Shown: positions 7,528-16,927 of the stretch, one piece after another
How positions within the stretch are numbered: the first letter of the stretch is position 1
How the letters are laid out: each line of letters begins with the position of its first letter
DNA from: Aneurinibacillus thermoaerophilus
GTDB lineage: Bacteria; Bacillota; Bacilli; Aneurinibacillales; Aneurinibacillaceae
DNA: 64,000 nucleotides
Reading direction: 5' to 3'
NCBI RefSeq assembly: GCF_900099925.1
Contig: NZ_FNDE01000001.1
Span: 172,831-236,830 of the forward strand
Notes under the pieces: model-generated
Told to the model about the DNA's origin: nothing
Seen by the model: only the letters and a program-made list of their open reading frames with translations
Database searches by the model: none
Translations under genes and position numbers: made by a program

Positions 7528-8523
7528 ATGACAGAGGTATTGTCCCAGGCAGAGATAGATGCTTTGCTCGCAGCGATTTCTTCCGGAGAAATGAACGCGG
7601 AAGATCTAAAAAAAGAAGAAGCGGAGCGAAAAATAAAATCGTATGATTTTAAACGTGCGCTTCGCTTTTCAAAAGATCAGATCCGCACGTTGACACGCAT
7701 TCATGAAAACTATGCCAGACTGCTTACCACTTATTTTTCGGCACAGCTGCGAACATTTGTCCAAATAAGTGTTGCGTCTGTTGACCAGCTTCCTTATGAA
7801 GAATTCATTCGTTCCATTCCGAAAATGACGATTCTGAATATCTTTGAAGCTGAACCGTTAGAGGGACGAATGGTCATGGAAGTAAATCCGAATATCGCCT
7901 ATGCTATGCTGGAACGCCTGCTGGGCGGTCAGGGAGCGGCTCCTAATAAGCTCGGCGCGCTGACCGAAATCGAGACCATTATTATGGAGCGGATGTTTAG
8001 TCGGGCGCTATGTAATTTTGCGGAAGCATGGAAAGATGTGATTGAACTTGAACCGGAATTGGAGTTTCTTGAAATGAATCCGCAGTTCATGCAAATTGTT
8101 TCTCCAAACGAAACGGTGGCCGTCATTTCTTTTAGCACGAAGATTGGGGAAACGACGGGGATGATTAACCTTTGTTTGCCGCATGTCGTGCTTGAACCGT
8201 TGATGGTCAAGCTTTCGGCCCATTACTGGCTGTCCACGCAGAAAAAAGCGCGCAATGAAGTCGAAAAACAAGTTCTTGAAGAAAGAGTGCGGAAAGCGAA
8301 ACTTCCTCTTATCGCAGAACTTGGAACTTCCGTCATTTCCGTGGGTGAATTTTTGAATTTAGCAATTGGGGATGTCATTCAGTTGGAACAACGTACGGAA
8401 GATAAAATTAGAGTTCGGATCGGGCAGAAGGTAAAATATCTCGCGCGACCGGGAACATCGAGAGGCCGCGTGGCGGTAATGATTGAAAACGTGTTGGAGG
8501 AAGAGGTGGAAGACGATGAGTAG
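7528..8523 (+). CDS. fliM: FliM, flagellar motor switch protein
   Basis: This is a C-ring switch subunit that binds phospho-CheY and sets rotation direction. The N-terminal CheY-binding motif is clear (LSQAEIDALLAAI, about residues 5-17), followed by the CheC-like middle domain and a C-terminal SpoA/FliN-like domain (LAIGDVIQLEQRTEDKIRVR). A GTG at 7519 is in frame, but it sits within the AGGGGGTG ribosome site, so the ATG at 7528 is preferred (331 residues). The gene overlaps fliY by 8 bases. Confidence 0.95.
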   Translation: MTEVLSQAEIDALLAAISSGEMNAEDLKKEEAERKIKSYDFKRALRFSKDQIRTLTRIHENYARLLTTYFSAQLRTFVQISVASVDQLPYEEFIRSIPKMTILNIFEAEPLEGRMVMEVNPNIAYAMLERLLGGQGAAPNKLGALTEIETIIMERMFSRALCNFAEAWKDVIELEPELEFLEMNPQFMQIVSPNETVAVISFSTKIGETTGMINLCLPHVVLEPLMVKLSAHYWLSTQKKARNEVEKQVLEERVRKAKLPLIAELGTSVISVGEFLNLAIGDVIQLEQRTEDKIRVRIGQKVKYLARPGTSRGRVAVMIENVLEEEVEDDE

Positions 8524-9775
8524 GGAAATGTTATCTCAGGAGGAGATTGACGCCTTGCTGCGGCAGAATCATTTAGAAGATGAAATGGATGATGACAACG
8601 AGAGCGATGCGTTGGATATTAATGAAGTTTTGACACCGTTAGAACAGGACGCTCTCGGTGAGATAGGAAATATCACGTTTGGTAGCGCCGCCACCGCCCT
8701 GTCCAATTTGCTCGGGCAGGTGACAGACATTACGACCCCAAGAGTCGACATTATCCGGCGCGATGAAATTCAGACGGAGTTTCCGCGACCTTATGTGGCT
8801 GTACATGTTGAATATACAGAAGGGTTTCAAGGGATTAACTTGCTTGTGATCCGTACGGAAGACGCGAAAGTGATCGCTGATTTGATGATGGGCGGAGATG
8901 GAAGTTCCCCGCCAGAGGAATTGTCGGACATTCATTTGAGCGCTGTACAAGAAGCGATGAACCAGATGATGGGTTCAGCTGCTACGTCCATGTCGACGGT
9001 TTTTAATAAGCTTGTAAACATCTCCCCGCCGGGCATTGATATGATGGATTTGCCGCGCGGCAAGGGAGTGGAAAATGTTCCTGATGATGATATTCTCATA
9101 AAAGTTTCTTTTCGGCTAAAAGTCGGGCAATTAATTGATTCGAATATTATGCAGTTGATTCCTGTTCCGTTTGCCCGTTCTCTTGTCTCGACGTTGCTGG
9201 GCAATATGGGGAACGAAACAACGACAGCGGCATCGGAATCGGCGCCAGAAAGCCAGCAGCCGACTTCTTCGCCGGCGTCGGCATACGCCGAAACGACCGC
9301 TCAAGCTTCAGGAGGTTATGGAATGAATACCCCTTATCCACCACAGCCCCCTGCTTCAGCGCAAAGCCGTCCGGGAGGAATGCCTTATCCGCAGCAACCT
9401 GGGTATCAACAGCCGCCACAACAGCCGGCTTATGGAGGAAAGCAGACGCCGCCGGCGAATGTGCAACCGGTACAGTTTGCTTCGTTTGACACAGGATTCT
9501 CCCAGCAGGGAAATCCACAAAATCTAGGAATACTTATGGATGTTCCGCTTAAAGTTACAGTGGAGTTAGGAAGAACGAAAAAACAGATTAGGGAGATTTT
9601 AGATTTGTCGCCTGGTTCGATTATTGAATTAGATAAGCTTGCCGGAGAACCGGTGGACATTCTTGTAAATAACAAGCTGATCGCTAAGGGCGAAGTTGTT
9701 GTAATTGATGAGAATTTTGGTGTGCGCGTGACCGATATTATCAGCCAGTGGGATCGTATTCAAAACTTGCAATAA
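8516..9775 (+). CDS. fliY: FliY, motor switch protein with CheY-P phosphatase domain
   Basis: A 419-residue FliY combines an N-terminal CheY-binding peptide (MLSQEEIDALLRQN), a CheC-like domain and a C-terminal FliN domain (DVPLKVTVELGRTKKQIREI). Both phosphatase active-site motifs D/S-x3-E-x2-N are intact: DALGEIGN (about residue 44) and SAVQEAMN. The protein should therefore dephosphorylate CheY-P at the switch. A linker rich in Pro, Gln, Tyr and Gly (about residues 240-320, for example PQQPGYQQPPQQPAYGG) joins the domains. The ATG at 8516 gives the family N-terminus; an earlier in-frame start would add 11 unrelated residues. Confidence 0.94.
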   Translation: MSREMLSQEEIDALLRQNHLEDEMDDDNESDALDINEVLTPLEQDALGEIGNITFGSAATALSNLLGQVTDITTPRVDIIRRDEIQTEFPRPYVAVHVEYTEGFQGINLLVIRTEDAKVIADLMMGGDGSSPPEELSDIHLSAVQEAMNQMMGSAATSMSTVFNKLVNISPPGIDMMDLPRGKGVENVPDDDILIKVSFRLKVGQLIDSNIMQLIPVPFARSLVSTLLGNMGNETTTAASESAPESQQPTSSPASAYAETTAQASGGYGMNTPYPPQPPASAQSRPGGMPYPQQPGYQQPPQQPAYGGKQTPPANVQPVQFASFDTGFSQQGNPQNLGILMDVPLKVTVELGRTKKQIREILDLSPGSIIELDKLAGEPVDILVNNKLIAKGEVVVIDENFGVRVTDIISQWDRIQNLQ

Positions 9776-9805
9776 AAATCTATATTTTAAGGAGGAAATT
9801 ACATT

Positions 9806-10171
9806 ATGAGCAATCGTATACTCATTGTGGATGACGCAGCTTTTATGCGCATGATGATCAAGGAGATTTTGACGAAGAACGGGTACGACGTGGTGGGGGA
9901 AGCAAGCGATGGTGCACAGGCCGTTGAAAAGTACAAAGAATTATCTCCTGATCTCGTAACGATGGATATTACCATGCCGGAGATGGATGGAATTACAGCG
10001 CTTAAAGAAATTAAGAAAATCAATCCGGATGCTAAAGTGATTATGTGTTCAGCAATGGGGCAGCAGGCTATGGTTATTGACGCGATTCAATCTGGGGCCA
10101 AAGACTTTATCGTAAAGCCGTTTCAGGCGGATCGCGTCATTGAGGCAATTAAGAAAACGTTGGGATCATAG
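9806..10171 (+). CDS. cheY: CheY, chemotaxis response regulator
   Basis: A single-domain receiver of 121 residues. The acidic pocket (LIVDDAAF), the phosphorylated Asp (LVTMDITMPEMDG, about Asp54) and the conserved Lys (FIVKPF) are all present. In Firmicutes CheY-P binds FliM and FliY to favour counter-clockwise rotation. AAGGAGG precedes the ATG. It follows fliY, as in B. subtilis. Confidence 0.96.
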   Translation: MSNRILIVDDAAFMRMMIKEILTKNGYDVVGEASDGAQAVEKYKELSPDLVTMDITMPEMDGITALKEIKKINPDAKVIMCSAMGQQAMVIDAIQSGAKDFIVKPFQADRVIEAIKKTLGS

Positions 10172-10213
10172 ATGATGTTGAAGAAGTGTTTCTAAAGGGA
10201 AAGGATACGACCA

Positions 10214-10726
10214 ATGAAACTGGATGAAATGGGGACGACGGCGCAGGAGTCGACTTCGATGTTTGCTTTGTTGCTGCAAACGATCATTGCACTGGCGTTA
10301 ATCATTGCGGTTATTTATTTTTTGCTTCGCTTTGTTAGCAAGCGTTCAAACGCTTTGTTTGGAAGAACGGGAATTCGCATGCTGGGCGGCTGTTTGCTTG
10401 GGTCGCAGAAGTCGCTGCAAATTGTGCAAATAGGGACGACGCTTTATATCGTAGGCGTGGGAGAAAACGTTCATTTGCTGCGCTATATCGATGACCCTGA
10501 TGAAGTGAATGAACTTCTTGATCTTCTGGAAGTGCGGGGAGCATCGGCATCGAACCCTGTATTTATGGGAGAGCTGGTGAATCGATGGTTCAGAAAGAAG
10601 GCTGGCACAGGAGAAGCCTTTGAAAGTATGTTTCAAATGAAGGTAAAAGAGGCAAGACAGCGGCGGGAATCTATGGAAAAAGAATTGTTCAATAATGGGG
10701 AGAAGGAAAAGGGAGAAGAGAAATGA
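10214..10726 (+). CDS. fliO: FliO (FliZ), flagellar export gate assembly protein
   Basis: A 170-residue protein with one membrane span (FALLLQTIIALALIIAVIYF, about residues 17-36) and a cytoplasmic FliO domain (GCLLGSQKSLQIVQIGTTLY, then IVGVGENVHLLRYI). FliO helps assemble the FliP ring of the export gate. The C-terminal 50 residues are charged. It overlaps fliP by ATGA. B. subtilis names this gene fliZ. Confidence 0.88.
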   Translation: MKLDEMGTTAQESTSMFALLLQTIIALALIIAVIYFLLRFVSKRSNALFGRTGIRMLGGCLLGSQKSLQIVQIGTTLYIVGVGENVHLLRYIDDPDEVNELLDLLEVRGASASNPVFMGELVNRWFRKKAGTGEAFESMFQMKVKEARQRRESMEKELFNNGEKEKGEEK

Positions 10727-11478
10727 AAAGAATGGGTATATTTGTGAGTCTGGCTACGCTCTTTATATTTTTTCTTCCCGAACATAGCGCCGCCGCTCAG
10801 GTATCGATTCCCGGGCTGGATATTAAGATAGGAGCATCTGACAAACCGGAAGATGTATCGCTGACATTGCAAATTCTCTTATTATTTACTGTTCTGTCGA
10901 TCGCTCCTTCTATTCTTGTCATGATGACTTGCTTTACGAGAATCGTGATCGTGCTTTCCTTTACTAGAACGGCGCTGTCCACGCAGCAGGCGCCACCGAC
11001 ACAAGTATTAATTGGGCTTGCTCTGTTTTTAACGTTTTTTATTATGGCGCCGACGTTTTCCCAGGTGAATAGCCAGGCGTTGCAACCATATTTCAAAAAG
11101 CAAATTACTCAGGAGCAGGCGATTGAACGGGCGGTACTTCCCTTTAAAAATTTTATGGTGAAACATACAAGAGAAAAAGATTTAAAGCTTTTTCTTGATT
11201 ATGTGAAGTCCCCAAAGCCAAAAACGGTAAAAGACATTCCTTTAACTGCTCTGGTGCCGGCCTATGCGATTAGCGAATTGAAAACCGCGATGCAAATGGG
11301 ATTTATGATATTCATCCCATTTCTCGTGATCGACATGGTTGTAGCGAGCGTATTGATGGCCATGGGAATGATGATGCTTCCACCAGTTATGATTTCACTT
11401 CCTTTTAAAATTCTATTGTTTATTTTGGTCGACGGTTGGTACCTTGTCGTAAAATCGCTGTTACTAAGTTTTCAATGA
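10723..11478 (+). CDS. fliP: FliP, flagellar export gate protein
   Basis: A 251-residue polytopic protein with a cleavable signal-like N-terminus (SLATLFIFFLPEHSAAAQVS) and the FliP/SpaP core: FTRIVIVLSFTRTALSTQQ, PPTQVLIGLALFLTFFIMAP and the C-terminal FMIFIPFLVIDMVVASVLMA. FliP, FliQ and FliR form the export pore. Start overlaps fliO; fliQ follows. Confidence 0.97.
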   Translation: MKRMGIFVSLATLFIFFLPEHSAAAQVSIPGLDIKIGASDKPEDVSLTLQILLLFTVLSIAPSILVMMTCFTRIVIVLSFTRTALSTQQAPPTQVLIGLALFLTFFIMAPTFSQVNSQALQPYFKKQITQEQAIERAVLPFKNFMVKHTREKDLKLFLDYVKSPKPKTVKDIPLTALVPAYAISELKTAMQMGFMIFIPFLVIDMVVASVLMAMGMMMLPPVMISLPFKILLFILVDGWYLVVKSLLLSFQ

Positions 11479-11494
11479 GGTGAAGGGATAGGAT

Positions 11495-11764
11495 ATGTCA
11501 CAGGAGTTTATTATTTCACTTGCGCAAAAAGCTGTATTTACGGTTCTGCTAACAAGTGCGCCTCTTGTAGGTGTGGCGCTGATTGCCGGGCTCATTATTA
11601 GCATATTCCAGGCTACAACATCCATTCAGGAAGCGACGCTGGCATTCGCCCCGAAAATTGTCGCTACACTCATTGCACTCGTTATTTTTGGACCGTGGAT
11701 ACTGAGTCATATTCTGGAATTCACCTCAAATATACTATCGAACCTCTACAAATTTATAGGATAA
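11495..11764 (+). CDS. fliQ: FliQ, flagellar export gate protein
   Basis: An 89-residue protein with two membrane helices (TVLLTSAPLVGVALIAGLII and IVATLIALVIFGPWILSHIL) and the family segment SIFQATTSIQEATLAFAPK. Length and order (fliP-fliQ-fliR) are standard. Confidence 0.97.
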   Translation: MSQEFIISLAQKAVFTVLLTSAPLVGVALIAGLIISIFQATTSIQEATLAFAPKIVATLIALVIFGPWILSHILEFTSNILSNLYKFIG

Positions 11765-11771
11765 CGAAAGT

Positions 11772-12551
11772 ATGCAATTGCTAGAGTTGTTGCCTGCGTT
11801 TTTGCTTGTATTCGTTCGGCTTACTGCTTTCTTTGTAACAGCACCTATTTTTTCGACAAGAAGCATTCCGGCCGTATTCAAAATTGGTCTTTCTTTTTTT
11901 ATTGCTTTTATCGCTTTTCCGCTTGTGAAAGCGAATCATGTGATTCCGGTTGACTGGACTTATGTATATCTTGTTATAAAAGAAGTGCTAACCGGCCTAT
12001 TGCTTGGATTTCTTGCAGCCTTGTTTCTGGCTGCCGTCCAGGTAGCGGGTTCCATTATTGATATGATGCTGGGATTGGCAATGGCGTCGGTCGTTGATCC
12101 GCTAACGGGAACACAAGCACCATTGATGGGAAACTTTAAGTACATTCTTACGATGTTATTTATTTTATCGGCAAATGGTCACCATTTATTAATTCAAGGT
12201 GTACTGTCAAGCTATCAAGTTGTGCCGCTGGATCGTTGGTTTAGCGGGATGAGTGATGGGACATTGTCCACGTTTTTGATCGAGAAGTTTTCATATATGT
12301 TCATGTCGGGAATGTTGCTGGCCGCACCGTTGGTAAGCTCTTTGTTTGTCATTGATCTTGCGCTTGGCATCATGGCGAAAACGGTGCCGCAAATGAATAT
12401 TTTTGTAGTGGGGATGCCGGTCAAAATTCTCGCAGGCTTTCTGATTCTGGTTGTTGTTTTTCCGGGTTACTTTTTTGTTATGACCCGCCTTCTGGAAGTA
12501 TTGTTTTCCGCAATGGCACGCATGATCGAAATAATGGGGGCAGTTCCATGA
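11772..12551 (+). CDS. fliR: FliR, flagellar export gate protein
   Basis: A 259-residue polytopic protein with the FliR pattern: LLPAFLLVFVRLTAFFVTAP near the N-terminus, AAVQVAGSIIDMMLGLAMAS in the middle and GMPVKILAGFLILVVVFPGY near the end. It caps the FliPQR pore and contacts FlhB. It overlaps flhB by ATGA, which couples the two partners. Confidence 0.97.
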   Translation: MQLLELLPAFLLVFVRLTAFFVTAPIFSTRSIPAVFKIGLSFFIAFIAFPLVKANHVIPVDWTYVYLVIKEVLTGLLLGFLAALFLAAVQVAGSIIDMMLGLAMASVVDPLTGTQAPLMGNFKYILTMLFILSANGHHLLIQGVLSSYQVVPLDRWFSGMSDGTLSTFLIEKFSYMFMSGMLLAAPLVSSLFVIDLALGIMAKTVPQMNIFVVGMPVKILAGFLILVVVFPGYFFVMTRLLEVLFSAMARMIEIMGAVP

Positions 12552-13636
12552 ACACGATTCGCTTTCAGGTAGACTTGCAGTTTTTTTCAGGGGAAAAAAC
12601 CGAGAAAGCAACGCCGCATAGACGGAAGAAAGCGAGAGAAGAAGGACAGGTTGCCAAAAGTCAGGAAGTGCCTGCCGCCCTTGTTCTGTTCAGTTTGTTT
12701 TTGTTTTTACTCTTTATGGGCAAGAGCATGGGAGATAGAATCTATCAATTTTTTCAAGCTTTTTTTAATAGGTATTTGTTATTTGAACTTACTGAAGAAA
12801 CAACGGAAAAATTAATGACGGAGATGGTATACCAAGCTGCGCTGATGGTCTGGCCGATTTTTTTGATTTCCATGGCCATTGCTTTTTTTGCGAATTATCT
12901 TCAGTTTGGTTTATTGTTTACCACAAAGCCTTTGCAACTGAAGCTGGATAAGCTTGACCCGATTAAAGGAGCAAAAAGAATTTTTTCGTTGCAGGCTCTG
13001 GTTAATTTAATCAAATCCATTCTAAAGGTCGTGTTTGTTGGAATAGCAGTATGGCTGGTACTGTGGGCTGGCAAAGAGGAATTATTGACGCTGGCGACTA
13101 AATCCGTAGGGGACATGCTGACCGTTGTAGGAAAGCTTACACTGCAGATGGGATTTATGGTCGCCGGGTTGCTCGTTGTTTTATCCATCCTTGATTATAT
13201 GTATCAAAAATTCCAATACGAAAAGCAGCTTCGCATGTCCAAGCAGGATATTAAAGATGAGCACAAAATGATAGAAGGCGACCCGCAAATTAAAGGAAAG
13301 ATTAAACAGAAGCAACGTGAAATGGCTATGCGGCGCATGATGCAGGAGGTGCCAAACGCTGACGTCGTAATCACGAACCCGACGCACTTTGCAGTGGCGC
13401 TTAAGTATGATGGAACCACAATGCAGGCGCCGACTGTGGTGGCGAAAGGACAGGATTTTGTTGCGTTGCGAATAAAAGAGATTGCTGAACGGCACGAAGT
13501 TGTGACAATAGAAAACAAGCCGCTTGCGCGCGCATTGTACGCGCAAGTAGAAATCAACCAGCAAATTCCTGAAGAATTGTTTCAGGCGGTAGCTGAGATT
13601 TTGGCTTACGTCTACAGAGTAAAAGGAAAAATTTAA
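12548..13636 (+). CDS. flhB: FlhB, export specificity switch protein
   Basis: A 362-residue protein with four membrane helices in the first 210 residues and a cytoplasmic C-domain. The self-cleavage site NPTH (in VVITNPTHFAVAL, Asn near residue 276) is intact; cleavage between Asn and Pro allows the FliK-triggered switch from hook to filament export. The early motif EKTEKATPHRRKKAREEGQV is typical. Confidence 0.97.
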   Translation: MNTIRFQVDLQFFSGEKTEKATPHRRKKAREEGQVAKSQEVPAALVLFSLFLFLLFMGKSMGDRIYQFFQAFFNRYLLFELTEETTEKLMTEMVYQAALMVWPIFLISMAIAFFANYLQFGLLFTTKPLQLKLDKLDPIKGAKRIFSLQALVNLIKSILKVVFVGIAVWLVLWAGKEELLTLATKSVGDMLTVVGKLTLQMGFMVAGLLVVLSILDYMYQKFQYEKQLRMSKQDIKDEHKMIEGDPQIKGKIKQKQREMAMRRMMQEVPNADVVITNPTHFAVALKYDGTTMQAPTVVAKGQDFVALRIKEIAERHEVVTIENKPLARALYAQVEINQQIPEELFQAVAEILAYVYRVKGKI

Positions 13637-13658
13637 GGAATGAAAGGGGGAGAAAAAG

Positions 13659-15692
13659 ATGAATCGCAAGGATTTACTTGTTATGGGATTTGTTATCTGC
13701 GTCGTTATTATGCTTGTTATTCCCATGCCGAATCCTCTCCTCGACTTTCTTTTAATCATTAATCTTTCATTGTCTCTAACGATTCTTTTGGTGGCAATGA
13801 ACACTAATGAGCCCGTTCAATTTTCGATCTTCCCGTCCTTGTTGCTGATTACGACGATTTTTCGTTTGGCGTTAAACGTTTCGTCAACGCGTAACATCTT
13901 ATCGCTAGGGGAAGCGGGAAATGTCATTGAGGCTTTCGGCTCGTTTGTGATCAGCGGGAATGCAATTGTCGGCTTTGTCGTTTTCTTAATTTTAACATTG
14001 ATTAATTTCATGGTTATCACGAAGGGCTCGGAGCGTGTCGCTGAAGTGGCGGCCCGTTTTACGCTTGACGCGATGCCCGGAAAACAGATGGCCATTGACG
14101 CTGACTTGAACGCTGGTGCGATATCGGACGCGGAAGCGCAGGCGAGACGGAAGAAAATCAGTCAGGAGTCCGAATTTTTCGGCGCGATGGACGGTGCGAC
14201 CAAATTTGTCAAAGGTGATGCGATTGCCGGCATTGTTATTTTTATTATCAATATTATCGGCGGACTTGTCATAGGGATGGTTATTCATGGGATGGATTTT
14301 GCCGAAGCAGCCAAAACCTTTACCTTGCTTTCGGTTGGTGACGGCTTGGTGAGTCAAATCCCCGCTTTGCTGTTATCCACCGCGACAGGGATTATCGTAA
14401 CCCGTGCGGCATCGGAGGATAATATCGGCGATGATCTAATGAAGCAAATGCTTTCTTATCCGCGATTATTGTATGTGGTAGCGGCCACTGTCGCTTTGAT
14501 GGGAATCTTTACACCGATTGGCGTGTTGCGCACGTTTCCGGTGGCAGGGGTGCTTGCATTTGGCGGATTTCGCCTGCAAAAAAGCATAAGAGCAAAAGAA
14601 ATCGAACTCGAGTCTGTGCCGGAAGAGGCGGATATGGAAGATGTGCGCAGTCCGGAAAGCGTGGTGAGCCTGCTCTATATCGACCCGATTGAGTTTGAAT
14701 TTGGTTACGGGCTGATTCCGCTTGCTGATGCGAATCAGGGAGGGGATTTGCTTGACCGGGTCATTATGATTCGCCGGCAATGTGCGCTTGAACTCGGTCT
14801 TGTCGTGCCTGTTATTCGCATTCGCGACAATATCCAGCTACGCCCGAACGAGTATGTGATTAAGATAAAGGGGAATCAGGTAGCACGCGGCGAGATTATG
14901 CTTGACCACTATTTGGCAATGAGCCCTGGGATTGATGACGAATCCGTTGTCGGAATTGAAACGGTTGAGCCAGCCTTTGGATTGCCGGCTCTTTGGGTAA
15001 CGGAAGAAGTAAAAGAGCGCGCGGAAATGGCCGGTTATACGGTGGTTGATCCACCTTCTGTAGTAGCTACGCATCTTACCGAGATCATTAAGCGGTATGC
15101 GCACGAACTGCTGAACCGTCAGGAAACGAAGGCGTTAATTGACAATGTGCGTGAGACCGCCCCTGCTTTGGTAGAAGAGCTAATCCCGAACATTATGGGG
15201 GTTGGAGATGTACAAAAAGTACTGCAAAAGCTGCTGAAAGAGAAGATCTCGATTCGCAATTTGCCGACCATTCTCGAAACACTGGCAGATTACGGTACAT
15301 ATACGAAAGATACAGATCTGTTAACGGAATATGTACGTCAGGCACTTTCGCGGCAAATTACGCTACAATTTGCTAACCCGGGTGAACCCCTGCAAGTCAT
15401 TACCGCGGGTCCAAGTTTGGAAAAAGCGATTTCTGATTCTATCCAGCAGACGGAGCAGGGGAACTATATGGCGATTGATCCAGATACGTCGCAACGGATT
15501 TTTAACGCTTTATCCGAACAGGTAAACCGTATGCTCCAAATGGGTCAGCAGCCGATTATTTTAACTTCGCCGGCCATTCGCATGTATTTGCGCCAATTGG
15601 TGGAGCGAATGATGCCGGAAGTCCCTGTTTTATCTTATAACGAATTGGAGCCGCAAATTGAAATTCAAAGCGTAGGGGTGGTGAGCATCTAA
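13659..15692 (+). CDS. flhA: FlhA, flagellar export gate motor protein
   Basis: A 677-residue FHIPEP-family protein. About eight N-terminal membrane helices are followed by a cytoplasmic ring domain that binds FliI/FliJ and chaperone-substrate complexes. The family signature RFTLDAMPGKQMAIDADLNA is present near residue 130. GAAAGGGGGAG precedes the ATG. The TAA stop shares one base with the flhF ATG (TAATG). Confidence 0.98.
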   Translation: MNRKDLLVMGFVICVVIMLVIPMPNPLLDFLLIINLSLSLTILLVAMNTNEPVQFSIFPSLLLITTIFRLALNVSSTRNILSLGEAGNVIEAFGSFVISGNAIVGFVVFLILTLINFMVITKGSERVAEVAARFTLDAMPGKQMAIDADLNAGAISDAEAQARRKKISQESEFFGAMDGATKFVKGDAIAGIVIFIINIIGGLVIGMVIHGMDFAEAAKTFTLLSVGDGLVSQIPALLLSTATGIIVTRAASEDNIGDDLMKQMLSYPRLLYVVAATVALMGIFTPIGVLRTFPVAGVLAFGGFRLQKSIRAKEIELESVPEEADMEDVRSPESVVSLLYIDPIEFEFGYGLIPLADANQGGDLLDRVIMIRRQCALELGLVVPVIRIRDNIQLRPNEYVIKIKGNQVARGEIMLDHYLAMSPGIDDESVVGIETVEPAFGLPALWVTEEVKERAEMAGYTVVDPPSVVATHLTEIIKRYAHELLNRQETKALIDNVRETAPALVEELIPNIMGVGDVQKVLQKLLKEKISIRNLPTILETLADYGTYTKDTDLLTEYVRQALSRQITLQFANPGEPLQVITAGPSLEKAISDSIQQTEQGNYMAIDPDTSQRIFNALSEQVNRMLQMGQQPIILTSPAIRMYLRQLVERMMPEVPVLSYNELEPQIEIQSVGVVSI

Positions 15693-16927
15693 TGCGCGTA
15701 AAAAAATATGTTGTTAATTCGATGGCAGAAGCGCTACAGCAAATCCGAAGCGATTTGGGCAAAGACGCGGTCATTCTTACTACAAAACCCATCAAAACAG
15801 GTGGGTTTTTAGGTATGTTTCGCAAGCGACAGCTTGAAGTGATCGCCGCTATCGAGCCAGAGGAAGAAAAGGGGGCCGAGCGTTCCCAAAAAACAATGTT
15901 GTCGCCCTCGAAACATTCCAGGCTTTCTACGCCCGTTCCAGCAACAAAAGAAGAAACAGGAGAAAAAGCGCCATTTTCCGCTATTCTTCAAACGGCGGCT
16001 TTTCGGACGCAAAGCGCATCAAACCATGATCGGAAAAAAGAGGAGCAGGAAAACCGCGTTTCGCGGGAGTTGGACGAGATGCGAAGCATGCTGTGGAAAC
16101 TTGTGATGGCGGATACAGCCGGAGCTTCGCTTCCTAAGCCCTTTCTTCCTATTCGTCAACGCCTGATAGGTCAAGATGTTGCGCAAGATATCGTAGGCTT
16201 GATTTTCGAAAAAGTAATAAAAGAATTGGAACTGGAAAAGTTGCAAGATGAACGGCAGGTGCGCCAAAAAGTAAAAGAAACGATTATTGATATAGTAAGG
16301 GAAGCCAATTCCGCCCATGGACCGCTCCGAGATACGACTGCATTTGTGAATGTTGTCGGACCGACCGGAGTGGGAAAAACGACGACACTGGCGAAGCTGG
16401 CCGCGGAAAGTGTACTTCGGGACAAAAAAAGGATTGGAATGCTCACATCTGATACGTATCGGATGGCGGCTGTGGAGCAATTGAAAACATACGCCAATAT
16501 TTTAAATGTGCCGCTTAAAGTCGTTTATTCACCGGAAGAGCTAGCTACTAGTGTGGAGCGTCTTGCCGGGTGTGATTTACTATTTATGGATACCGCAGGA
16601 CGCAATTACCGTAATAAAGAGTATGTAGATGAAATTAACAAGCTTTTACAGTCCCCTTTGCCGAGCGAAACGTTTCTTGTGTTGAGCCTGACTGCTAAAC
16701 ATGGCGATCTGGAAACTGTTGTTGAAAGTTTTAAAGAAACGCGGATTGACAAGGTGATTTTTACGAAAATCGATGAGACAGGAACGTATGGCTCGATCCT
16801 GAATTTGGTGGTAAAGTACAAACTCGCTCTTTCTTATTTTACGACAGGACAAAATGTACCTGATGACATTGAAATCGCAACCCCGGAAAAAGTGGCGACC
16901 ATGCTTTTGGGAGAGTTATGCGAATGA
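15692..16927 (+). CDS. flhF: FlhF, SRP-type GTPase for flagellar placement
   Basis: A 411-residue protein with the N-terminal basic FlhF motif (MRVKKYVVNSMAEALQQIRS), a poorly conserved B region and a C-terminal SRP GTPase NG domain. The P-loop VVGPTGVGKTTTLAKLAAES starts near residue 221; DTAGRNYRN (G3) and FTKIDETGTYG (G4) follow. FlhF works with FlhG to set where and how many flagella form. It overlaps flhG by ATGA. Confidence 0.95.
   Translation: MRVKKYVVNSMAEALQQIRSDLGKDAVILTTKPIKTGGFLGMFRKRQLEVIAAIEPEEEKGAERSQKTMLSPSKHSRLSTPVPATKEETGEKAPFSAILQTAAFRTQSASNHDRKKEEQENRVSRELDEMRSMLWKLVMADTAGASLPKPFLPIRQRLIGQDVAQDIVGLIFEKVIKELELEKLQDERQVRQKVKETIIDIVREANSAHGPLRDTTAFVNVVGPTGVGKTTTLAKLAAESVLRDKKRIGMLTSDTYRMAAVEQLKTYANILNVPLKVVYSPEELATSVERLAGCDLLFMDTAGRNYRNKEYVDEINKLLQSPLPSETFLVLSLTAKHGDLETVVESFKETRIDKVIFTKIDETGTYGSILNLVVKYKLALSYFTTGQNVPDDIEIATPEKVATMLLGELCE

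Noticed and set aside
13181..13804. Minus-strand frame of 207 codons across the flhB-flhA junction
   Set aside because: Spans two real genes and their ribosome site on the other strand; no coding signature of its own.
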